DNA of 64,000 bases, taken from positions 62,001 through 126,000 of the forward strand of contig CAVCEE010000002.1 of assembly GCA_963601185.1 (NCBI GenBank). The letters are read 5' to 3'. The position numbers and the translations under genes were made by a program. The notes beneath the pieces are model-generated. The model had not been told where the DNA came from. It worked only from the letters and a program-made list of their open reading frames with translations, and searched no databases. Positions within the stretch are counted from its first letter, which is position 1. Every line of letters starts with the position of its first letter. This DNA is from Limisoma sp963601185 (GTDB lineage: Bacteria; Bacteroidota; Bacteroidia; Bacteroidales; Muribaculaceae). Shown piece after piece: positions 51,229 to 58,643 of the stretch.

Positions 51229-51648
51229 TTAAGCCGTCTTTTTGCAATTAGGCTTTATGAACTTCACAAAGTCGTAATCAAGAGTATTCATCAACTTCTC
51301 TATATTCCTTATCGGCATAGTGCGAGATCCATTCAAAAATGTGGAAAGACAAGCCAAATCAATCTTTGATTCTTCTGCGACATCTTTAATCTTCATACCT
51401 GCATTTTCTATCGCTTGGCGGAAAATAACAGGAAGTTCTACCGGAGGAATTATTGATGCGCCTGATGCTTTTGGGCCAATTGTCAAATTCAACTCGTCAA
51501 GGGCAATTATGAACTTCCTATATGGCAGCGACCTTGTGCCTTTTAAGAATGCGTTCAGGTTTGGAGTGGCAACTCCTATTACCCTGCTGAATGAGTGTTG
51601 GGAATATTCCGATGCTTCAATCTCTGTCCTTAACCTTTCTCTTACCAT
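51229..51648 (-). CDS. double-HTH transcriptional regulator
   Basis: 139 residues with two XRE-like helix-turn-helix units: YSQHSFSRVIGVATPNLNAFLKGTRSLPY (about 15-43) and MKIKDVAEESKIDLACLSTFLNGSRTMPI (about 84-112). Two DNA-reading heads in one chain suit binding of a direct or inverted repeat. Its promoter shares a 32-bp element with that of the modification operon, so it may control both. Confidence 0.75.
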   Translation of the reverse strand: MVRERLRTEIEASEYSQHSFSRVIGVATPNLNAFLKGTRSLPYRKFIIALDELNLTIGPKASGASIIPPVELPVIFRQAIENAGMKIKDVAEESKIDLACLSTFLNGSRTMPIRNIEKLMNTLDYDFVKFIKPNCKKTA

Positions 51649-51667
51649 AATATTATTTTTTCTATTG

Positions 51668-51712
51668 CAAAGTTAACTAATAATTATCATTTATGCAAAT
51701 TGTGATTATATA
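51668..51712 (-). promoter_or_regulatory. promoter of the double-HTH gene with shared 32-bp element
   Basis: Minus-strand TAACTTTG (51675-51668) with TTTG (51699-51696) 20 bp upstream. Bases 51681-51712 are identical to 36843-36874. Confidence 0.75.
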
Positions 51713-51776
51713 ATACCATTGTGTGTTGTTGCGATTTGCATATTGAAAATGTAAATGTTAAATCCATTCATTATCA

Positions 51777-51869
51777 TTTATGGCTCAACAGATTGGCTAT
51801 GTCGGGAAATTTTCGTACCTTTGTATCAAGTTTAATATCCAACGTCCAAAAATCCTCTTCTGAGGTCAT
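51777..51869 (-). CDS. possible 30-aa leader-type ORF
   Basis: ATG at 51869 follows the recurrent leader motif by about 23 bp and the preceding text (AATTCCTAAACCC, then AAAAGATG) is like that before the gene at 23516. The peptide begins MTSEEDFWTLDIKLDTKV. It is short and overlapped by a plus-strand promoter, so it may be a decayed gene. Confidence 0.35.
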
Positions 51870-51940
51870 CTTTTGGGTTTAGGAATTAAATCTTATTTGC
51901 ATATGAGCAGGCTAACCCGTGAGGGCTGGTCTGCTTTTGG
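51793..51940 (+). ncRNA. candidate small RNA with its own promoter and terminator
   Basis: Plus-strand promoter TACCTTTG (51816-51823) with TTG (51793-51795) 20 bp upstream. About 110 nt downstream comes a stem AGCAG (51906-51910) / CTGCT (51931-51935) with inner CCC/GGG pairing, followed by TTTTGGTTT. Between them is another stem (CCAAAA...CCTC/GAGG...TTTTGG, 51846-51876). No convincing ORF lies between, and surrounding genes are on the other strand. Confidence 0.45.
51892..51910 (-). promoter_or_regulatory. recurrent leader motif, copy 3
   Basis: CTTATTTGCATATGAGCAG, one base different from the consensus; 23 bp before the ATG at 51869. Confidence 0.55.
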
Positions 51941-51941
51941 T

Positions 51942-52214
51942 TTATACCGTTTCGCCAACACCTGCATCTCGTCCAGATTTTCTGTATTCAATTGCCGAAG
52001 AACGAGCTTCATTCAATTTTGCGATTACATCACTTACAGACATATCATAATCCAGTTTATGGAAAGGAACATCACAATATGTAAGGTACATACTACCGTT
52101 CTTTTCTGTTACTTGAAATTGAGAGTTGATGTAGGACAATTCCTTACGTTCATTGTTTTCTTTGCGTGTGCTTCTTAATGAGGATAGCAACGAGGATATT
52201 CTTTCGTACAACAT
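51942..52214 (-). CDS. hypothetical protein, 90 aa
   Basis: Helical start (ISSLLSSLRSTRKENNERKE) followed by a beta part with QVTEKNGSMYLTYCDVPFHKL and a final helix. Last gene of a four-gene run from 52930. No family recognised. Confidence 0.5.
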   Translation of the reverse strand: MLYERISSLLSSLRSTRKENNERKELSYINSQFQVTEKNGSMYLTYCDVPFHKLDYDMSVSDVIAKLNEARSSAIEYRKSGRDAGVGETV

Positions 52215-52220
52215 ACCTGA

Positions 52221-52394
52221 TTAGAATTGTCTGATGAACCAGTTACGGTACTTACTCCAGGTGGAGATTACAAATTCTCCCATAAGCGACATAAAGACTG
52301 CTATGGCAAGTATCGGAAATACGATTACCATTTGAAGCCAAATTAAGGCTTTACCAAGCCGACTTCTTCTAACTGTTACTTTCTTTGTTTTCAT
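52221..52394 (-). CDS. single-pass membrane protein, 57 aa
   Basis: Basic N-terminus (MKTKKVTVRRSRLGKA), one hydrophobic helix (about 16-40) and a short basic, aromatic tail. It ends 6 bp before the next gene. A related leader motif lies 27 bp before its ATG, the same spacing as for two other genes, which supports it being expressed. Confidence 0.6.
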   Translation of the reverse strand: MKTKKVTVRRSRLGKALIWLQMVIVFPILAIAVFMSLMGEFVISTWSKYRNWFIRQF

Positions 52395-52420
52395 ATTTCT
52401 GTTTTGGATTTAGTTAAATA

Positions 52421-52438
52421 CTTATTTGCATATTGATG
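52421..52438 (-). promoter_or_regulatory. recurrent leader motif, partial copy 4
   Basis: CTTATTTGCATATTGATG keeps the left half and core of the motif; it stands 27 bp before the ATG at 52394. Confidence 0.45.
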
Positions 52439-52439
52439 T

Positions 52440-52577
52440 TTACTTCTTTCTCATAAAAGGCAACTTCCTTGGAAGAAAGTATGTCAAGGCTATTATCCCT
52501 CCGAATAAGACAAGATAGAGGAGTAGTAGAGCATTCCACCAAACAGCCTTTATGATATTTATTGCTTTCTTCATCAT
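52440..52577 (-). CDS. single-pass membrane protein, 45 aa
   Basis: Starts at ATG 52577 overlapping the stop of the 118-aa gene (ATGA), a sign of translational coupling. One hydrophobic helix (about 12-34) and a basic C-terminus (PRKLPFMRKK). A longer frame in another phase covering this region lacks such coupling. Confidence 0.6.
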   Translation of the reverse strand: MMKKAINIIKAVWWNALLLLYLVLFGGIIALTYFLPRKLPFMRKK

Positions 52578-52930
52578 TGTTCGTTTCTAAGAAGTTTGCA
52601 GATGTATTCGCCAAACTCGTCTTGGATTTTGATGGCACTTTCAGCCGATAGGTTTAATCCGCCTGAACTTGTAAGATGCCCGAAACCTCGGACTACCATT
52701 AGCAGATTTGCGCCATTATAAATATCGCCATTGGAATAGGTGATGTTTGGATTGCCAATAGACTTGCTTTCTCCATTTATGATTTGACAAGTACGTTCCA
52801 TCAATCTTTCTGGATTATTTATGCAGTCTGCGACCATTAGAGCCATAACACCATTTGAAGACCAAATGAATACTCCGTCTGTTCTAAACGGTCTTTTGTA
52901 TATATCAAGAGCATTCATACTTATTGACAT
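52574..52930 (-). CDS. hypothetical protein, 118 aa
   Basis: Alpha/beta protein with GVFIWSSNGVMALMVADCINN and a C-terminal helix; the pattern of strands and helices is a little like roadblock/profilin folds. Leads the operon with two small membrane proteins and has its own promoter. Confidence 0.5.
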   Translation of the reverse strand: MSISMNALDIYKRPFRTDGVFIWSSNGVMALMVADCINNPERLMERTCQIINGESKSIGNPNITYSNGDIYNGANLLMVVRGFGHLTSSGGLNLSAESAIKIQDEFGEYICKLLRNEQ

Positions 52931-52950
52931 TTAATGTTTTTTGCTATATG

Positions 52951-52981
52951 TAAAGTTAGTGATTTTTAGTGAGATATGCAA
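52951..52981 (-). promoter_or_regulatory. promoter of operon 52930-51942
   Basis: Minus-strand TAACTTTA (52958-52951) with TTG (52981-52979) 20 bp upstream. Confidence 0.5.
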
Positions 52982-53005
52982 TGTTTTGTAACGTTATTTT
53001 TCTGA

Positions 53006-53770
53006 TTACCAAAATTTTATAGGATTTATATTCATCGTTTTCAAATTTACGAATGCTCCCTGATAATCAATACCACCTTCCGTTATCAACTTCCATAGCA
53101 AGTTGCAACAGACTTGCGCTAACATAGAATTGACAAACAGATCTTGCTTTGACAATGCTTCTGCGAGTGAACAGGACGGGCCACTATCTTTTTCATCAAC
53201 TTGTGTAAGGTCAAACAACTCATCAACGCATTTGAGCGAACTTACGGATTCTACACTATCACTTTGGGGTTGATTGATGTTTTTGATTGTGCCAAGCACC
53301 ACTTGCCCTCTGTCAGTCTGATTTCCACAGTCTATCCAGTAGTAGGAAGTTCGCATATCGTCATTACCACAATAAGAGCGAATATGTTCACCTATGGAGA
53401 TTCTGGAATTTACATTATCAACACAAGTGATTGTGATGTTGTTTGTGTTCGCCTTACCGAGAGGATAGCGGTTCTTGCAACTTTTCCAATCGACCCCGAA
53501 AAAAGAGTTTATTCGGTCAATCAAAACCATTGACTTTGACAGTCCTACATCAGAGGGACTGAACAATTGCCTGCCGATGTTGGCTTCGGTCACCACATCA
53601 TCGTCATACAACGTAACGTGAATACCGGGATGCCCAAGTTTGTACAAGGCATAGTCAATCCTTGCCAGTTCTGCCATTACCTGACTTCCAGTACCTCCTG
53701 CTCCGATAACAGCCACTGAAAGTCGGTGCTGAGGGTTTAGAAGATAGTTGTGTGTAAAATGTCGTTTCAT
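53006..53770 (-). CDS. E1-like ThiF-family enzyme of the PRTRC system
   Basis: 254 residues with a Rossmann ATP-binding site GAGGTGSQ (23-30), then YDDDVVTEANIGRQLF (55-70) holding the Asp and the Asn-x-x-Arg-Gln motif of E1/ThiF/MoeB, and a VD motif at about 117. Lys in GLSKSMV (about 79) matches the adenylation site. The CXXC zinc pair of ThiF is not seen. E1 enzymes adenylate the C-terminal glycine of a ubiquitin-like protein; the neighbouring 69-aa protein C ends in glycine. It overlaps the protein-B gene by 4 bp. Confidence 0.85.
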   Translation of the reverse strand: MKRHFTHNYLLNPQHRLSVAVIGAGGTGSQVMAELARIDYALYKLGHPGIHVTLYDDDVVTEANIGRQLFSPSDVGLSKSMVLIDRINSFFGVDWKSCKNRYPLGKANTNNITITCVDNVNSRISIGEHIRSYCGNDDMRTSYYWIDCGNQTDRGQVVLGTIKNINQPQSDSVESVSSLKCVDELFDLTQVDEKDSGPSCSLAEALSKQDLFVNSMLAQVCCNLLWKLITEGGIDYQGAFVNLKTMNINPIKFW

Positions 53771-54462
53771 TGTAGTAAACTCTTTAATGTGTGAATACTT
53801 GGAAGAAGAACTTCATTAGGGAACTTGCTTCCACTTTCAATCAAATGCTTTGTCAGCGTTGCCAAATTGCCCTTTATGGGATTGACATCGAGTATATGGG
53901 AAAACTCCGACATCCAAAACATCTTCTCCCAATAGCATATCAGATTGTTGAATGTGGATTGTTTGGGAGGCTCTACTTTTGAGTTTCCAAGACAAACACC
54001 TGTATCAGACACATTCATAAATGGGGCTTTGTATAGTTTGCCATTTGGTTTTTTCCCTTTGAACGCCATAACACTCAACTTTCCATTATTGGCCATATAT
54101 ACCAAGCCCGGTACAGACATAACTCCATTCGGGATACCTAAGGATTGTATAAAATACACTTGCCTTGTTTGTGGAGGGTTGTACCAAACCAATTTTGTGC
54201 GTCCTGGCGTTGTGTCAGCATATAAAAGGTTTGAGGGGACCGTTCCGTGAATGCCATAATCAAAATTCTCATCATCAACGGCAATCACATTCATTATATC
54301 AACAATACATTTCTTTGTTAGAGGAATGCCGGAGGACATTTGCCCATTGACAATATCTCTGCGTTCAAGATACAGGCCAACATTGCTATCAGTACATTCA
54401 TATACGACAACAGCCATCTTTGGCTTATACACATCATTTATCAATCTCGTAAGTTTGTTCAT
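53767..54462 (-). CDS. PRTRC system protein B
   Basis: 231 residues matching the PRTRC-B pattern: an N-terminal strand MAVVVYECTDSNVGLYLERR, a central WYNPPQTRQVYFI element with GIPNGVMSVPGLVYMA, and a C-terminal FPNEVLLP segment. PRTRC-B lies beside the ThiF protein in these systems and may serve as the partner receiving the activated ubiquitin-like protein, an E2-like role proposed from genomics. It is coupled to the E1 gene. Confidence 0.75.
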   Translation of the reverse strand: MNKLTRLINDVYKPKMAVVVYECTDSNVGLYLERRDIVNGQMSSGIPLTKKCIVDIMNVIAVDDENFDYGIHGTVPSNLLYADTTPGRTKLVWYNPPQTRQVYFIQSLGIPNGVMSVPGLVYMANNGKLSVMAFKGKKPNGKLYKAPFMNVSDTGVCLGNSKVEPPKQSTFNNLICYWEKMFWMSEFSHILDVNPIKGNLATLTKHLIESGSKFPNEVLLPSIHTLKSLLQ

Positions 54463-55633
54463 AATTCCAGCGCGCTTGGTTGTACTTTACCATATACTCA
54501 AACCACTCATTTGGAAAATTAGAGCCACTAAATGGTTTATCGTAATTTGGCGTTATCAATTTCTCATCATATAATTCTTCTGCATAGGTATCACAACCAT
54601 TATTGTTCAGTATGTCAATCACACTGTTTACAATAGGGTCATTGTCCTCATCGCCATAACAAATGGCACACAGTCTGTCTATTGAAAGGAAATCTTCATA
54701 GTAATCATCTTCGACATTAAAAACTTCCAAATTGCATTGGTTCAGGCTGTGGCGATAATAGCGAATGCTCTCGTCTGCCATCAGTTCTATACCCTCAAAG
54801 GCAATTTTTACCAATTCTGCAAGTTCTTTATTTGGTGCATTGCTTATTAGAGAACAAATTCTGTCATAGTTGCAACGATACGTTTCTACCAGCATTTGCC
54901 AAGATGATGATTCTATCTCGTCAAACAGAGCCTTTATATCACCCTTTATGTATCGCAAAGCAAACTTTTCATATTCATCGTCTCTCTCGTCTTTATCAAC
55001 ATAGTCAAAATCGTCTATGATGCCGAGAGAAAAAGCAAAATCATAATTGTCTTCTGGGAAAGCCATTCCCATTGTTGCACGAATCAGAGAAACGAACTCG
55101 CAGAAAAATGTTCGATATGGTTGTGCCATACTTTCAATGAACTTTACAGGGACAAATGCACAAGTGTATGGAGGATAATCACATCGAGCATACTCAACGA
55201 ATACAAATTCTTTGCTGTCATAATCATAATTGATGATTATCTCGTTGTCAGCAGGACAACAACTTTTCATGGCTTTATACAAATGCTGAATTAGCTCAAA
55301 CGGATGCCCTTGTGGAACTTCTGTGCAAAATGAATTGTGTGCTTTGCAATAGGAGTTTGCACATTGTTGCAATCGGTCAATATTTGACTTGACATCTATG
55401 CTTTCTTCACCAAAAATAAGACGAGACTTCCCATTCTCATCTTTTAGAGAAATACCATATTCACTATATGTGAGATTGTTGAAAATGGGAAGCTCGTCAA
55501 ATCTTTGGTTCAGAAAGGAACGTTGCAATGCTTTTTGCGTAATACTCTTGGCGGTCTCTCTATTACACGATGCGTTTCGTCTCTGTTTTGTTCTTCCAAG
55601 AGCAACCGACCTATTTGCTGTAACAACTTCCAT
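54434..55633 (-). CDS. hypothetical protein in the PRTRC locus (possible protein F)
   Basis: 399 residues, helical, with acidic patches (DYVDKDERDDEYEKF, about 210-225) and a basic N-terminus. It overlaps the protein-B gene by 29 bp. In other PRTRC loci the slot between proteins C/E and B is taken by protein F, so it may be a divergent F, but I see no motif that decides this. Confidence 0.5.
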   Translation of the reverse strand: MEVVTANRSVALGRTKQRRNASCNRETAKSITQKALQRSFLNQRFDELPIFNNLTYSEYGISLKDENGKSRLIFGEESIDVKSNIDRLQQCANSYCKAHNSFCTEVPQGHPFELIQHLYKAMKSCCPADNEIIINYDYDSKEFVFVEYARCDYPPYTCAFVPVKFIESMAQPYRTFFCEFVSLIRATMGMAFPEDNYDFAFSLGIIDDFDYVDKDERDDEYEKFALRYIKGDIKALFDEIESSSWQMLVETYRCNYDRICSLISNAPNKELAELVKIAFEGIELMADESIRYYRHSLNQCNLEVFNVEDDYYEDFLSIDRLCAICYGDEDNDPIVNSVIDILNNNGCDTYAEELYDEKLITPNYDKPFSGSNFPNEWFEYMVKYNQARWNYEQTYEIDK

Positions 55634-55658
55634 TCTTTTGAGGTCTTTGTTTTGTCTT

Positions 55659-55868
55659 TCATCCTTTTGTTCCTACTGTACTTTTGAACTCATACACTGC
55701 TTGGTCGTTTTCGATAGTAGGACCAAAGACATTGCTTGTTGTGAGTTCTGGATATTGATTGGAGTAATATGACATTACCTCATCTGGTGTCATATCACTA
55801 TTCGGATCTGCGAGAAGTAATTCACGATGCTTGAAAACACGAGGGAATACTTTTACGTTCAGTGCCAT
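55659..55868 (-). CDS. PRTRC system protein C, ubiquitin-like
   Basis: 69 residues. The order of strands and helix (VKVFPRVFKHRELLLADP, then TPDEVMSYYSNQYPEL, then EFKSTVGTKG) fits a small beta-grasp protein, and the chain ends in glycine, as needed for adenylation by an E1 enzyme. PRTRC-C is a known ubiquitin-like member of these loci. The start overlaps the protein-E stop by 1 bp. Confidence 0.8.
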   Translation of the reverse strand: MALNVKVFPRVFKHRELLLADPNSDMTPDEVMSYYSNQYPELTTSNVFGPTIENDQAVYEFKSTVGTKG

Positions 55869-56470
55869 TATTCTTCACCTCCTTCCTCATCGTCAGTGGT
55901 TTCATGCTTGGTTTCTTTTGTTCTGCCGATTTTCACGTTCTTTCCATCAGACTTGTCTTCTACTGCTCCGAACATTGTTCCTACTCCAGACATCTTGGCT
56001 ACTTCTGCTTCAAGTTTGTCAAGTGAAGATGTGTCTTTGTCTGACACGACTTTTCGTGCGTTTGTGATACAAGTTAAAGCGTCTCTAAACTTTTCTTCTT
56101 TGAGGTTCTGCTTCGCAAGTGATACCCATTCGTTCATTTCCTTTTTCTTCTTTTCTTCAGCAGCCTTTTTATCGGCTTCCAGTTTTGACTTTGCTTTGGC
56201 TTCTTCTTGCGCCTTTTCATACAAAGCCATATTGGAGAGTAGTTCGCAACTTTTGGCTATTGGAGCGGTTATCGCATCAAGAAAGCCATTGTCAAGGTCT
56301 TCTGCCGAACCAGTAAGGTTTAGCGGAATAATTTTACCCTTTGCGGTATCTTTCACGAGGTTGTTTCCGGGAAGAACGCTTACGACCAGTTCTTCTCCCT
56401 TTTTTGCTATGGTGATAGTTACGGTAGAACCATCGCCAAGCATTTCATTTAATGTCTTGAACATTTCCAT
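55868..56470 (-). CDS. PRTRC system protein E
   Basis: 200 residues with the PRTRC-E pattern: SVTITIAKKGEELVVSVLPG-like strands at 10-35 with IIPLNLTGSAEDLDNGFLDAI, then a long charged coiled coil (about 85-125), and a Lys/Glu-rich tail. It is adjacent to protein C. It may scaffold the conjugation complex. Confidence 0.75.
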   Translation of the reverse strand: MEMFKTLNEMLGDGSTVTITIAKKGEELVVSVLPGNNLVKDTAKGKIIPLNLTGSAEDLDNGFLDAITAPIAKSCELLSNMALYEKAQEEAKAKSKLEADKKAAEEKKKKEMNEWVSLAKQNLKEEKFRDALTCITNARKVVSDKDTSSLDKLEAEVAKMSGVGTMFGAVEDKSDGKNVKIGRTKETKHETTDDEEGGEE

Positions 56471-56717
56471 AATTGCTTTTTGAGTTTAGGTTATTATTAT
56501 CTTCTGAACCACCTAAAAAGTGGAACTCTGTTTCATAATAGTCATCAGCGGATAGAACTATTTCATCGTTATAGTACATATCCATAACTTTTTGGCGTGC
56601 ATCAATGCCACAGCCGAGAGGCAGTTCTACTTCTACAACTTTCTTGAGAGTTTCAAGCACTTCCACTTTGTACTTTACTTTGGGAAGTGCTGTTGCTTTG
56701 TTTACGATTTCTTCCAT
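56445..56717 (-). CDS. DpnD/PcfM-like protein
   Basis: 90 residues whose first 65 match the DpnD/PcfM-like domain: VKYKVEVLETLKKVVEVELPLG...ARQKVMDMYYNDEIVLSADDYYETEF. Members are common in mobile elements, function unknown. It overlaps the protein-E gene by 26 bp. A leader motif stands 12 bp before its ATG. Confidence 0.65.
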   Translation of the reverse strand: MEEIVNKATALPKVKYKVEVLETLKKVVEVELPLGCGIDARQKVMDMYYNDEIVLSADDYYETEFHFLGGSEDNNNLNSKSNYGNVQDIK

Positions 56718-56728
56718 TCTAATTAAAT

Positions 56729-56751
56729 CTTATTTGCATATAAGCAGACTT
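56729..56751 (-). promoter_or_regulatory. recurrent leader motif, copy 5
   Basis: Perfect CTTATTTGCATATAAGCAG core in the 33-bp gap before the DpnD-like gene, 12 bp from the ATG. Confidence 0.6.
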
Positions 56752-57044
56752 TATTGTTTGCCCCAAAATGTATTTGTGTTTTCACCCATTCGGCATAAGG
56801 CATCGCCAAGATTGTTGATTGCTGATTGAATTTGGCAAGCGGTGATTCTTGTTTCGTGCCTTTTGTCCCAAAGCTCATCTTCTTCCTTTTCATCAGCATC
56901 AGGATTGCGTCGTAGCTCTTTCATATGTTTGTCCATTGTGTTATAGACAGCAACAACTGCATAGTAATCATCAATCAACTCCATACGTATCTTTTTGATT
57001 GCTTCAATCTTTTCTGAAAATCTTGCTTTAACTTCTGAATTCAT
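56751..57044 (-). CDS. hypothetical helical protein, 97 aa
   Basis: Charged, helical protein (ARFSEKIEAIKKIRMELIDDYYAVV). It leads the PRTRC transcript under the promoter at 57083. No family recognised. Confidence 0.5.
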   Translation of the reverse strand: MNSEVKARFSEKIEAIKKIRMELIDDYYAVVAVYNTMDKHMKELRRNPDADEKEEDELWDKRHETRITACQIQSAINNLGDALCRMGENTNTFWGKQ

Positions 57045-57082
57045 ATCTTTTTCTTTTTAGTTAGTTTGTTATTTTGGATAAT

Positions 57083-57113
57083 CAAAGTTAGCGATAATTA
57101 TTTGATTTACAAA
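57083..57113 (-). promoter_or_regulatory. promoter of the PRTRC operon
   Basis: Minus-strand TAACTTTG (57090-57083) with TTTG (57113-57110) 19 bp upstream: exact consensus. A 75-bp repeat begins at the -33 box and extends upstream. Confidence 0.75.
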
Positions 57114-57185
57114 ACGTTAAGCAATTTATTTTCAGCAACTTACGCAGATTTTTCACATTATCTTTGATGCAATTTTAGGGGTTAA
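57111..57185. repeat. 75-bp intergenic repeat, internal copy
   Basis: Near-identical to window bases 1-75 and related to 26460-26535. It fills the gap between the DnaC-like stop and the -33 box of the PRTRC promoter, so it is likely a regulatory element (operator or upstream activator site). Confidence 0.8.
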
Positions 57186-57188
57186 TTT

Positions 57189-57884
57189 TTATCTCGGTCT
57201 GTACGAACTATTATGAAATGGAACAATCTTCATCATTTCTCTGAACCTATCAACAACTCGTTCTCCATAATGGTCTCTTATCTGGAACAACTGCTTCTTT
57301 TCGCTTTGGACTAAATTGGTTGTAATGATTGTAAGCCTTTGACGATTGTACCTTTCTTCAAGCAAATCTCTAATTGGAGTATAAATCATTCCGTATGAAA
57401 TTATCTCCGCAGGTTCTTCACCAACTTCATCAATTGCAAGAAGTTCCTCGTTGAACAATTTAAGATATAACTCCTCTTTACCTTTATCAACAGCCATCTT
57501 TGCAATGTCTTTTGCGTTCTTGATTGTAATGGTTATCCGCTCCGATGAAGAACTTGAATCATATAGATAGTTTATGAGATTGCACATAGCCTGCATCAAT
57601 GTAGTTTTCCCATTTCCATATAACCCGGTCATCATAAATCCGAGCTTGCCATTTTTGTCGCACAGCCATTCTGCGGCTATTCTTATATGCTCCTTCGTTG
57701 CATCGTCAAGAATCATTTCCTTGTGCCTTCGTCTCACCTCTGCCACATAGGCGGCATACAGCGCATTGGCAACTTGTGCAAATGGCAAATCAATACTAAA
57801 TCGTGTCGGTATAATCTTCCGCACTCCGAGCCGATGAATCAGCTCCTCTACGCTTAGCGTATCTATCGCTTTGTTGGGTTTCAT
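57189..57884 (-). CDS. DnaC-like AAA+ helicase loader
   Basis: 231 residues. Walker A GLYGNGKTT (87-95), Walker B LLAIDEVGEEP (about 145-155), sensor 1 in LTIITTNL (about 190), and an Arg finger region in RVVDRFREMM. Such proteins load replicative helicase on phage origins. The start region overlaps the end of the replication gene by 89 bp in another frame; no later Met would keep the domain whole. Confidence 0.85.
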   Translation of the reverse strand: MKPNKAIDTLSVEELIHRLGVRKIIPTRFSIDLPFAQVANALYAAYVAEVRRRHKEMILDDATKEHIRIAAEWLCDKNGKLGFMMTGLYGNGKTTLMQAMCNLINYLYDSSSSSERITITIKNAKDIAKMAVDKGKEELYLKLFNEELLAIDEVGEEPAEIISYGMIYTPIRDLLEERYNRQRLTIITTNLVQSEKKQLFQIRDHYGERVVDRFREMMKIVPFHNSSYRPR

Positions 57885-58635
57885 AATTATTCTGTGTTAC
57901 AGTTTTCTTATCGTCATATTTACCTTCAAGGATTTTAACCCAGTTAGATTTGTGTATTATCCAATCAAAATCCGCACTCCAAGCACGGTTGTTATCACCT
58001 CGTAGGAATGATGACGATTGCGCCCTGTCAAAAATCTCTTGAACTTTTTCATACGTTCCACCAATGTCGTCAAACCATATTCGTATAACTTTCTTGCGCT
58101 TTTCGGTGAGTTTTACAATTTTAGGGAAGCCCTTGCATCTGTCATTAAACAACTTCACGACAAATGAACAATCCAATTCTGTCGCTTTTGGAGTTGGTCT
58201 TTCAGATACGAGTATATCTTCTTGCGTAAACAGACTATTGGATGGCGTTTCTCTTATTTCAACACATTCCTCTTTCTTGGGTGTGGTTGCACTTTCCTCA
58301 ATCGAAACAATCTCGGAATTTGCATCTTCTTGGTATATTTCCCAATTCATTATCGTAAGTATGGAGAACGCTCCTTGTGGTTTAACCGAGATTTCTCCAG
58401 ACTTGGCAAATCTGGAAATAATGGTTCTATATCGCCTTTCTGATATGCCAAGTTCCTTGCATACCGTAGAACGTGAAACAACCAGTTGCCCAGGCTTTAT
58501 ATAGACACCTCGCCACATTCTTTCATCGACATTGGCATTGCATAAACACCATATAAAGAAAACTGTCATATCGTGTTCACTGAACCATTCCCAATCAACG
58601 ATGGATCTATATATTTTTAGCCAGCCTGATTTCAT
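57796..58635 (-). CDS. phage replication initiator-like protein
   Basis: 279 residues. An N-terminal winged helix (GWLKIYRSIVDWEWFSEHDMTVFFIW, then GQLVVSRSTVCKELGISERRYRTII) is followed by an acidic linker and a C-terminal DnaD/DUF-like part (RGDNNRAWSADFDWIIHKSNWVKILEGKY). This form is typical of phage O-type initiators located before a DnaC-like gene. The origin may lie inside or near the gene, as in lambdoid phages. Confidence 0.75.
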   Translation of the reverse strand: MKSGWLKIYRSIVDWEWFSEHDMTVFFIWCLCNANVDERMWRGVYIKPGQLVVSRSTVCKELGISERRYRTIISRFAKSGEISVKPQGAFSILTIMNWEIYQEDANSEIVSIEESATTPKKEECVEIRETPSNSLFTQEDILVSERPTPKATELDCSFVVKLFNDRCKGFPKIVKLTEKRKKVIRIWFDDIGGTYEKVQEIFDRAQSSSFLRGDNNRAWSADFDWIIHKSNWVKILEGKYDDKKTVTQNNYETQQSDRYAKRRGADSSARSAEDYTDTI

Positions 58636-58643
58636 AATGGTAT

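Noticed and set aside
51873..52178. 101-codon plus ORF after the orphan promoter
   Set aside because: It would need a TTG start and is antisense to the 90-aa gene; the terminator-like stem inside it argues against a long message.
52414..52638. 74-codon minus ORF
   Set aside because: It overlaps the 118-aa gene out of frame and lacks coupling, whereas the 45-codon frame starts with an ATGA overlap and encodes a clean TM protein.
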